Positions 58,186-64,000 of a DNA stretch of 64,000 nucleotides are shown one piece after another. The notes beneath the pieces were generated by a model, which saw only the letters and a program-made list of their open reading frames with translations, was not told where the DNA came from and did no database searches. Where the stretch lies: NCBI RefSeq assembly GCF_039539525.1, contig NZ_BAABDH010000024.1, positions 1-64,000 of the forward strand, written 5' to 3'. The position numbers and the translations under genes were made by a program. Every line of letters begins with the position of its first letter. Positions within the stretch are counted from its first letter, which is position 1. Source of the stretch: Hymenobacter algoricola (GTDB lineage Bacteria; Bacteroidota; Bacteroidia; Cytophagales; Hymenobacteraceae).

Positions 58186-59313
58186 CTAGCGGAACTGCCG
58201 GACCGTATCGGCCACGTAAGCCACCTGCTCAGCCGTGAGTGTGGGGTGAATGGGCAAGGACAGCACGGTGCGGCAGAGGCGCTCGGCCACCGGAAACTGC
58301 CCGGCGCGGTAGCCCAGGTAGGCATAGGCGGGCTGTAGGTGGTTGGGCAGCGGATAGTAGACGACGCTGGGAATGCCGCGCACGCGCAGAAACTCCTGGA
58401 GCTGGTCGCGGCGGCTGAGGGCGCCTTCCTCCCCTTCCTCCACCGTCAGCGTGTACTGGTGAAATACATGGGTGCTGCGCAGGTCGCGGGCCGGGATGTG
58501 CAGGCCGGGCACGCCGGCCAGGGCCGCATCGTAGTGGGCGGCAACCTGCTGGCGGGCGGCGGTCCAGGCGTTGAGGTGGGCGAGCTTCACCCGCAACAGG
58601 GCCGCCTGCAGGGTGTCGAGGCGGGAGTTGAGGCCGATGTGCTCGTGGTGGTACTTACGGGTCTGGCCGTGGTTGGCAAGCTGGCGCAGGTACTGGGCGC
58701 GGGCGGCATCAGTAGTAAGCAGGGCGCCGCCGTCGCCGAGGGCGCCGAGGTTTTTGGACGGGAAGAACGAGGTAGTACCCGCGTAGCCCGCCGTGCCGGC
58801 CGCCACCCGCCGGCCGTCGGCGAGCTGGTAAGCAGCCCCAATGGCCTGGGCGTTGTCCTCGATGATGGGCAAGCCGTGCTCTTCACCGATAGCCAGCAGG
58901 GCGGCCAGGTCAGCGCACTGCCCGAACAGGTGGACCACGATGATGGCGCCGGTGCGGGGCGTGATGGCCGCTTCCACCGCGGCCGGGTCGAGGTTGAAGG
59001 TGTCGGGCCGCACCTCCACCGGCACGGGCCGCAGCCCCAGGATGGCGGCGGCCTCCAGGGTAGCCACGTAGGTGAAGGCGGGCATAATGATTTCGGCGCC
59101 GGCGGGCAGCTGCAGGCTCATCAGGGCCAGCTGCAGGGCGTCGGTGCCGTTGGCGCAGGGAATGACGTGGGGGCCGCCCAGGTAGGTGCCCAGCTCGAGG
59201 GCAAAGGCCTGCACCGCCGGCCCCTGAATGAAGGCGGCTTCGGCCAGGGTGTCGCGCAGGGCGGCGTCCAGCGCGGGCCGAATGGCGGCGTGCTGGGCCG
59301 CAAGGTCCAGCAT
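58186..59313 (-). CDS. DegT/DnrJ/EryC1 aminotransferase (sugar, PLP)
   Basis: The protein (375 aa from the ATG at 59313; a TTG at 59349 would add 12) has N-G-T-D-A-L-Q-L near residue 55 and I-E-D-N-A-Q-A near 148. F-F-P-S-K-N-L-G-A-L-G-D-G-G near 182 holds the Schiff-base lysine. This set fits WbpE/PglE-type enzymes that aminate UDP-keto sugars. The neighbouring Gfo/Idh enzyme would supply the keto sugar. It differs from PseC at the K-N-L-G motif, so it is not a second pseC. Confidence 0.88.
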   Translation of the reverse strand: MLDLAAQHAAIRPALDAALRDTLAEAAFIQGPAVQAFALELGTYLGGPHVIPCANGTDALQLALMSLQLPAGAEIIMPAFTYVATLEAAAILGLRPVPVEVRPDTFNLDPAAVEAAITPRTGAIIVVHLFGQCADLAALLAIGEEHGLPIIEDNAQAIGAAYQLADGRRVAAGTAGYAGTTSFFPSKNLGALGDGGALLTTDAARAQYLRQLANHGQTRKYHHEHIGLNSRLDTLQAALLRVKLAHLNAWTAARQQVAAHYDAALAGVPGLHIPARDLRSTHVFHQYTLTVEEGEEGALSRRDQLQEFLRVRGIPSVVYYPLPNHLQPAYAYLGYRAGQFPVAERLCRTVLSLPIHPTLTAEQVAYVADTVRQFR

Positions 59314-59502
59314 CTGGATGGGCGCGGGCGGGGTGGAAAGCGTCGGCAACGGGCGGCGGTTGAGGTGGTGAAAGCCAAAGATAGAAACCCGGCGGCAGGC
59401 TGCCCCGGGGGCGGGGGGCGTAACCCCGGTGGAAGAGCTTGCGTTAGTTCAGCAGAGCGGCATCTGAATGCTGCTATACTCTCCGCCCTTAATTTCTTTC
59501 CC

Positions 59503-60411
59503 ATGCTTAAGAAAACCCTCACCCTGAACGCCCTGGCGGCCCTGCTCACCGTCGGCGGCCTGACCTTCACCCAAACCAGCTGCACGCAGTCGGAAACCAA
59601 GGAAGTATCGCAGGAAAGCGACCAGGCCTACACCGATTTCAAGGATTACGTGGCCACCGTAGAAACCAAAGCCGACAACGCCGCCGCGGCCACCGAAGCC
59701 GACTACAATGCCGAAACCACCCAGCTCAAGACGGATTTCGATACCAAGGTAGCCTCCGTCGATAAGTATGCCGAGCAGTACGACGACGCCCGCCGCCAGG
59801 AAATCGAGCAGCTGCGCACCCGCTACACCACGGCCTACGATAAGCGCGACATGGCCTGGCGCAACCGCGCCGGCGGTGCTGGCAACATGGCTACCACGGG
59901 CACGCCCACGATGGGCAAGTACTACACCCTGAGCAACCCCGCCGGGCAGATTACGGCCGCCAACGCCCGCACAACCTACGAGAGCTTCGTGCAGAACGTG
60001 AAGGCCCACGAGAATGAGTACGACATCAACGACTGGCGCAACATCAACAACGAGTGGCGCGCCCTCGACGAAGCCTACGACAACGTAAAAGGCAGCGTTC
60101 CGACCCGCGACCTAGCCGAAATCCAGAAGGAAAAACTGAAGTATGCCGCCTTCAAGTCGGCCGATAAAACCGGTATCCGGGCCGGGCAAGGCGTGGATGC
60201 CGCCCGCGGTGAAGTCCAGGAAGTGAGTGCCGAAACCGCCGACGAGCGGAGTCGCGCCGGCCAGGCGGCCCGCAACACCGCTACCGACGTGAAGGAAGCC
60301 GGTAAGGACGTCGGCCAGGGTGCCGCCAAGGTCGGCAGCAAAGTAGGCGGTGCCGTGAAAGGCGCTTACAAGGAAGTGAAGTCCGAAGTGAAGAATACGG
60401 ACAACGACTAG
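59503..60411 (+). CDS. lipoprotein with LEA-like C-terminus
   Basis: The ATG at 59503 starts a 302-aa product with a lipoprotein signal (lipobox near T-S-C, position 27). A helical region rich in D, E, T, A and Y follows (about 30-110), then a middle domain (about 130-215). The tail is rich in A, G, K, E and V repeats (D-V-K-E-A-G-K-D-V-G-Q-G), resembling LEA/stress proteins. It probably sits on the inner face of the outer membrane. Function is unknown. The open frame continues upstream antisense to the aminotransferase gene but is not coding there. Confidence 0.75.
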   Translation: MLKKTLTLNALAALLTVGGLTFTQTSCTQSETKEVSQESDQAYTDFKDYVATVETKADNAAAATEADYNAETTQLKTDFDTKVASVDKYAEQYDDARRQEIEQLRTRYTTAYDKRDMAWRNRAGGAGNMATTGTPTMGKYYTLSNPAGQITAANARTTYESFVQNVKAHENEYDINDWRNINNEWRALDEAYDNVKGSVPTRDLAEIQKEKLKYAAFKSADKTGIRAGQGVDAARGEVQEVSAETADERSRAGQAARNTATDVKEAGKDVGQGAAKVGSKVGGAVKGAYKEVKSEVKNTDND

Positions 60412-60429
60412 CCTTGCCGCTACTCCACA

Positions 60430-60462
60430 AAGAGGCCCGCTGCGAATCGTAGCGGGCCTCTT
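60430..60462. terminator. bidirectional terminator
   Basis: AAGAGGCCCGCT, a 9-nt loop and AGCGGGCCTCTT form a perfect 12-bp stem between the convergent lipoprotein and GT2 genes. Confidence 0.8.
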
Positions 60463-60467
60463 CTGGT

Positions 60468-61358
60468 TTATTTCAGCTCCTCCAGAAGCCAGTACAGCTT
60501 CAGCAGGTCCAGCTGCCGCAGGCTGGGCTTGCCCGACAGCACGTTGCGGTTCAGGCTTATCTGCAGCACCGCCAACCCCGGCCGCACCAGCGCACTCAGG
60601 CCCGTGCGCTTCAGGCGCAGCGCCGTGCGCAGCAGGCGGGTATCGGTGCCCAGGCCCTCGGAGCGGTATAGCAGCGCCAGGTTGCGGACGGCCTCGTGGG
60701 TTTTGAGCAGAAAGTCGGCGGCGGCTTCCAGGCCATCGTGCAGCACGGGGTTGTTGAGGTGCCGCACGGGCAGGCCCGCCGCGCGCAGGCGCCATCCGAA
60801 CTTGGTGTCTTCGTGGCCGTAGCGGGTCAGCTGTTCATCGAGGCCAAAGCGGCGGAAGATATCGGCCCGGATGAGCAGGTTGTTGAGCGTGAGCTGGGCG
60901 TGCGGCTCCTTCTGGCGGACGGCGCACGGGCGGGCTTCCCGCTCCCGGCCGTAGTGCCAGCGCAGAAACAGGTTCGGGTCGGCGGGCGCGGCAAACTCGT
61001 AGATGGTACCGCCCACCAGCACCGGGGCCAGGGTGGCGGCAGCGGCGTAGCGGGCCACATACTGGTCGTCGGGCAGCAGGCTGTCGTTGTCGAGCAGCAG
61101 CAGCCACTCGTGGCGGGCGGCTTCGGCCAGACGGTTGCGGATGGCGGCACGGCCCACGTTGTGCGGCAGCTCCACGTAGCACACCATCGGCCAAGCCGCC
61201 AGCAGGCGGTTGAGCTCCCTAAATTCCGGGGTCGAGCCGTCGTCGAAGCACAGGATTTCCACCGCCCCGCCCCAGTCGGCCGCCTGCTCCAGCAGGTTGC
61301 TGACCAGCACCGTCACGTCGCGGTTGTACACTGGAATCAGCACCGAGAGGCCCGCCAT
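60468..61358 (-). CDS. family 2 glycosyltransferase
   Basis: The 296-aa protein has S-V-L-I-P-V-Y-N-R near residue 5, C-F-D-D-G-S near 36, and L-L-D-N-D-S near 86 as the donor/metal site (D-x-D type). G-H-E-D-T-K-F-G-W near 183 is the catalytic E-D pair. There is no membrane helix. The start overlaps the ftsE stop by one base (TGATG), so translation is coupled. Sugar and acceptor are unknown. Confidence 0.85.
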   Translation of the reverse strand: MAGLSVLIPVYNRDVTVLVSNLLEQAADWGGAVEILCFDDGSTPEFRELNRLLAAWPMVCYVELPHNVGRAAIRNRLAEAARHEWLLLLDNDSLLPDDQYVARYAAAATLAPVLVGGTIYEFAAPADPNLFLRWHYGREREARPCAVRQKEPHAQLTLNNLLIRADIFRRFGLDEQLTRYGHEDTKFGWRLRAAGLPVRHLNNPVLHDGLEAAADFLLKTHEAVRNLALLYRSEGLGTDTRLLRTALRLKRTGLSALVRPGLAVLQISLNRNVLSGKPSLRQLDLLKLYWLLEELK

Positions 61359-62053
61359 CAGAATTCTCCTTTTAGCTCGAACGGGGTTTTGGCCGAGTCC
61401 AGCAGCTGGCCGTTTTCGCACTTCAGCACCCGTTTCGGATACTGCCGGATGATCTGGTAGTTGTGGGTCGCCATGAGCACGGCCGTACCCGAGTTGTTGA
61501 TTTCGACAAACAGGCGCATGATGCTGTCGGCCACGTCGGGGTCGAGGTTGCCGGTGGGCTCGTCGGCGAGCAGCAGCAGCGGCTCGTTGAGCAGGGCGCG
61601 GGCAATGACCACGCGCTGCTGCTCGCCGCCGGAAAGCTGGTGGGGCATCTTGCTGGCCGAGCCGGCCAGCCCGACGCGCATGAGCACCTCCGAAATCCGC
61701 TGCTGAATCTTGGCTTTGCCGCTCCAGCCGGTGGCTTTGAGCACAAAAATCAGGTTCTCGGCCACCGTCCGGTCAAACAGCAGCTGAAAGTCCTGGAAGA
61801 TGATGCCCAGCTTCCGGCGCAGAAACGGGACTTTGCCGCTGCTGAGCCTGGGCAGCGCGTAGCCCACCACCGAGGCGGCTCCCGCGCCTACCGGCAGGTC
61901 GGCGTACAGGGTTTTGAGCAGGGAGCTTTTACCCGAGCCGGTGCGACCCACCAGGTAGGCAAACTCGCCTTTTTCCAGCGTAAACGACACTTTCTGCAGC
62001 ACCGTATTCACGTCCTGCATCACGAATACCTCGTGCAATTCAATAACGGACAT
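61358..62053 (-). CDS. ftsE: cell-division ABC ATPase FtsE
   Basis: The 231-aa ATPase works with FtsX at the septum to control cell-wall hydrolases. It has intact Walker A (G-R-T-G-S-G-K-S-S near residue 36), Q-loop (I-F-Q-D-F near 85), signature L-S-G-G-E-Q-Q-R near 140, Walker B plus glutamate (L-L-A-D-E-P near 160) and switch histidine (A-T-H-N near 195). No ftsX gene follows, so the partner is elsewhere. It is translationally coupled to the GT2 gene. A G-rich minisatellite lies directly upstream. Confidence 0.85.
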   Translation of the reverse strand: MSVIELHEVFVMQDVNTVLQKVSFTLEKGEFAYLVGRTGSGKSSLLKTLYADLPVGAGAASVVGYALPRLSSGKVPFLRRKLGIIFQDFQLLFDRTVAENLIFVLKATGWSGKAKIQQRISEVLMRVGLAGSASKMPHQLSGGEQQRVVIARALLNEPLLLLADEPTGNLDPDVADSIMRLFVEINNSGTAVLMATHNYQIIRQYPKRVLKCENGQLLDSAKTPFELKGEF

Positions 62054-62060
62054 GCGTTTT

Positions 62061-62124
62061 GGGGTCTTGGGAGCTTGGGGTCTTGGGAGCTTGGGGCTTG
62101 GAGCTTGGGGCTTGGAGCTTGGGG
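62061..62124. repeat. GC-skewed minisatellite upstream of ftsE
   Basis: Two 16-bp copies (GGGGTCTTGGGAGCTT) and two 14-bp copies (GGGGCTTGGAGCTT), then GGGG. Similar CCCCAAGACC motifs in reverse occur near 62165-62190 and 62458-62485. GGGG every 14-16 nt could form a G-quadruplex. It could tune the ftsE 5' region by slippage. Confidence 0.75.
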
Positions 62125-62192
62125 ACTGTTCTACTGGTTTTGGTCAGAACAAATTCCAAACCCCCACTAACCAAGACCCTAAGACCCCAAAA

Positions 62193-62396
62193 TCAGATTT
62201 CCAGCTTTTGCAGCTTACCAAACTCCAGGCCGGCAATGACGGCGGCCAGCTCGGTTTCCTTGCTTTCCAGGCCGTAGCGGTGCAGGTCCTTCAGGGGCCG
62301 GTCGGCCCGGAAATAGGCAATGAGCACGAAGTTCTCGTCCCGCAGCTGAATGTAGTCCGGAATCTTGGCCTTGCCTTTTACTTTGATGATGTACAT
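62193..62396 (-). CDS. small conserved-looking hypothetical protein
   Basis: The 67-aa product (M-Y-I-I-K-V-K-G-K-A-K-I-P...) reads like a compact alpha/beta domain: strand, strand (F-V-L-I-A-Y-F), then charged helices. It has no signal and no known motif. It lies between the fsa/transaldolase gene and ftsE, all on the minus strand, with minisatellite-rich gaps on both sides. I do not recognise it. Confidence 0.6.
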   Translation of the reverse strand: MYIIKVKGKAKIPDYIQLRDENFVLIAYFRADRPLKDLHRYGLESKETELAAVIAGLEFGKLQKLEI

Positions 62397-62489
62397 GGGC
62401 GGTTTGGGTCTTAGGATCCTGGGGGCTTGGATTGTAGGCTATCAGAACAAAAAGCCAAGACCCTAAGTCCCCAAGACCCCAAAATCCAT

Positions 62490-63146
62490 TTACGCGTTTA
62501 CGCGCTTGTGGTCGGCCAGGAAGGTGGCCAGACCGCTGTCGGTCAGCGGGTGCTTGAGGAGTCCGGTAATCACGCTCAGCGGGCAGGTTACCACATCGGC
62601 CCCGATTTCGGCGCACTGAATCAGGTGGGGCACGTGGCGCACGGAGGCGGCCAGCACCTGCGTGGGGTAGCCGTAGTTGCTGAAGATCTGCACAATCTGC
62701 TCGACCAGCTGCAGGCCATCGTGCCCGATATCATCGAGGCGCCCCACAAACGGCGACACGTAGGTGGCGCCGGCTTTGGCGGCCAGCAGCGCCTGCCCGG
62801 CCGAGAAAATCAGCGTGCAGTTGGTTTTGATGCCCTTCTCCGAAAAGTAGCAGATGGCTTTCACCCCGTCGCGGGTCATGGGCACCTTCACCACGATGTT
62901 GGGGTGCAGGTCGGCCAGCATCTCGCCTTCGCGCACCATCTCGGCAAACTCCACCGCAATGACCTCGGCCGAAACGTCGCCTTCCACCAGCTCGCAGATC
63001 TGCCGGTAGTGCGCCATGATGTTGTCCACGCCCTTGATGCCCTCCTTGGCCATCAGGGAGGGGTTGGTGGTGACGCCATCGAGCACGCCGAGGTCCACGG
63101 CTTCCTGAATGTCTTTGAGGTTGGCAGTATCAATGAAGAACTTCAT
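62490..63146 (-). CDS. fsa: transaldolase / fructose-6-phosphate aldolase type (TalC/FSA)
   Basis: The 218-aa barrel enzyme has the start M-K-F-F-I-D-T-A-N-L, T-T-N-P-S-L near residue 27, K-V-P-M-T near 87 with the Schiff-base lysine, and V-S-P-F-V-G-R near 130. It is the short transaldolase subfamily (about 215-220 aa), which acts either as transaldolase or as fructose-6-phosphate aldolase. Which of the two it is cannot be read from the sequence. It works in the non-oxidative pentose phosphate pathway. Confidence 0.9.
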   Translation of the reverse strand: MKFFIDTANLKDIQEAVDLGVLDGVTTNPSLMAKEGIKGVDNIMAHYRQICELVEGDVSAEVIAVEFAEMVREGEMLADLHPNIVVKVPMTRDGVKAICYFSEKGIKTNCTLIFSAGQALLAAKAGATYVSPFVGRLDDIGHDGLQLVEQIVQIFSNYGYPTQVLAASVRHVPHLIQCAEIGADVVTCPLSVITGLLKHPLTDSGLATFLADHKRVNA

Positions 63147-63240
63147 GCGCGAATTGCTTGGAAAAGAGAATGCCCCAAAGCTAACCGTTTGCCGGCAAAC
63201 GCGGCGGGGTCAGCTCTGAGGCTTGGGACAGGGGCAAAAA

Positions 63241-63332
63241 AAAGCGAGCCAAAATCGCACCGCTCAACCGTTTACCCTTGCTACCTTCCGGTCCTGGGGG
63301 AGTTCAACAGGAGCTGGTCGTTCTGACTCGCC
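63241..63332 (-). ncRNA. ffs: signal recognition particle RNA (small bacterial type)
   Basis: On the minus strand the conserved domain IV loop reads GGACCGGAAGGTAGCAAGG (within 63276-63300), the Ffh-binding site. The ends pair as GCGAGTCA and TGGCTCGC, and a run of T follows the 3' end as terminator. The RNA is about 92 nt. A promoter with TTG, 19 bp, then TACCTTTG lies directly upstream (63337-63366). Its protein partner ffh is at 20993-22339. Confidence 0.92.
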
Positions 63333-63336
63333 GGGC

Positions 63337-63366
63337 CAAAGGTACGCAGGAAATTGACGGCGGCAA
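63337..63366 (-). promoter_or_regulatory. promoter of the SRP RNA gene
   Basis: Minus strand TTG-N19-TACCTTTG, an exact match to the Bacteroidota consensus; the RNA 5' end is about 5-7 nt downstream. Confidence 0.75.
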
Positions 63367-63508
63367 ATAAAAAAGCAGTTTTGGGCCGGCCATTCCCCCT
63401 TTCCGGGCCGTTCTGGCTCGAATCCAGCGGCTTATTTTTCTACAAGCCCTTGGTTACATCCTGAGCTGACGGATACACTGAAGGGCCCGCGGCCCGGCGG
63501 CGGGCAGC
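63367..63508. other. gene-free stretch upstream of the SRP RNA promoter
   Basis: No gene seen. It lies between the SRP RNA promoter and the 3' end of the small secreted protein gene. Confidence 0.4.
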
Positions 63509-63973
63509 TTATTTATTATAAAAAGCTTTCTCAGCCGCTTTACCCTGCTTTTTGAGCTGCCGCTTGTAGTGGTCGATGGGCTCCAGGTTGAAGGTTACGG
63601 GCTGGGGATTGCTCACGCGCAGCGCCGCTTCCTCGTAGCCGGCGTAGGTCACGCGCAGCACGGGCGCCGAAACTCCGGAGCGCAGCACATAGGTACCCTC
63701 GGCGTTGGTCACCACCAGCTGATCCCTCTCGGAGCCAACGGATACCAGCGCCCCGGCCAGGGGCATACCCTTCTCATTCAGCACCGTACCAACGAACAGC
63801 CGGCTGGACGGCTCGGCCCTAGCGGGGGCAACCTCGGTAGCAACCGGGGTAAGCACGGCCAGGGACTCGGAAGGCAGCTGGCGCTGGGTGGCCAACTGAT
63901 CCGACTGGGCGGCCGCGCCCGCGGGCAACAGCAGGCCGAATCCGAAAACGCAGGAGTAGCAGAGCTTTTTCAT
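63509..63973 (-). CDS. secreted carboxypeptidase-regulatory-like domain protein
   Basis: The 154-aa product has a signal peptide (cleavage near A-A-A-Q-S). A CarboxypepD_reg-like beta domain follows (about residues 58-132): V-G-T-V-L-N-E-K-G-M-P-L-A-G-A-L-V-S-V, then N-A-E-G-T-Y-V-L and V-T-Y-A-G-Y. Such a domain usually opens SusC receptors, but here it ends after a basic tail (K-R-Q-L-K-K-Q-G-K), so it is a stand-alone small protein. It is probably periplasmic. Function unknown. Confidence 0.75.
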   Translation of the reverse strand: MKKLCYSCVFGFGLLLPAGAAAQSDQLATQRQLPSESLAVLTPVATEVAPARAEPSSRLFVGTVLNEKGMPLAGALVSVGSERDQLVVTNAEGTYVLRSGVSAPVLRVTYAGYEEAALRVSNPQPVTFNLEPIDHYKRQLKKQGKAAEKAFYNK

Positions 63974-64000
63974 GTAGTGTCTGTTAGAAGAAGAGTCTGA

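Noticed and set aside
57926..58189. Proline/arginine/threonine-rich repeat protein on the plus strand
   Set aside because: It is the translation of the 21-bp array with no promoter box, and both neighbours are on the other strand.
58339..59502. N-terminal extension of the lipoprotein at 59503 by 388 codons
   Set aside because: The extension is antisense to the aminotransferase gene, while the ATG at 59503 starts a proper lipoprotein signal.

Overview
The window looks like chromosomal DNA of a GC-rich Bacteroidota of the Hymenobacter type. The reasons are: Bacteroidota promoter boxes (TAnnTTTG) before many genes, almost no Shine-Dalgarno sites, secreted proteins ending in type IX secretion (T9SS) sorting domains, a SusC-like receptor fragment, a Thermus-type isocitrate dehydrogenase and a Bacteroidota pseudaminic acid locus. 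No tRNA or rRNA genes were seen. One small RNA gene, the SRP RNA, lies near the right end, and its protein partner Ffh is also in the window.

Layout. 1-2040 is a graveyard of mobile elements: transposase remnants of IS481/IS3, ISAs1 and Tn3 type, joined to a truncated copy of the TetR gene found at 7.2 kb. 2041-5245 (minus) holds small membrane and secreted proteins and an SPFH lipoprotein. 5641-12822 (plus) holds icd, a TetR regulator and a three-part exporter (ABC, HlyD, TolC); the ATPase of the exporter has lost its catalytic motifs. 13145-22339 is housekeeping: P-type Ca2+ ATPase, UspA, D-lactate dehydrogenase, a four-domain CHRD protein, guanine deaminase and Ffh. 22565-40985 is a surface-glycan region: glycosyltransferase, SGNH and FkbH-like proteins, pseB, two secreted propeller paralogues, pseC, an SpsF/PseF-like gene, pseG, pseH, pseI, a putative glycosyltransferase, a polysaccharide deacetylase and a flippase.

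41000-54210 is an assimilatory sulfate reduction island. cysH (APS reductase), cysD, cysN, cobA, cysJ, cysI and a precorrin-2 dehydrogenase/TSUP fusion run on the plus strand, and a convergent APC permease closes the island. Both outer ends carry the same leader cassette: promoter box, SAM-I riboswitch, then 6 nt later a GTG-started 31-codon ORF ending in consecutive cysteine codons (CC-stop before cysH, CCCCC-stop before the permease), followed by a terminator-like hairpin. I read this as a two-signal (SAM and cysteine) control module, and it is the most interesting system here. The island is also full of REP-like inverted repeats that I do not see elsewhere in the window.

54467-64000 holds EcsC, a DUF6056 membrane protein, a Gfo/Idh and aminotransferase sugar pair, a lipoprotein, a GT2 glycosyltransferase, ftsE, transaldolase, SRP RNA and a small secreted protein. 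Three unusual repeat arrays stand out: 15 x 21 bp at 23887-24201 folding into consecutive hairpins, 9 x 21 bp at 57919-58107, and three 36-nt hairpins separated by 21-nt spacers at 47988-48137.
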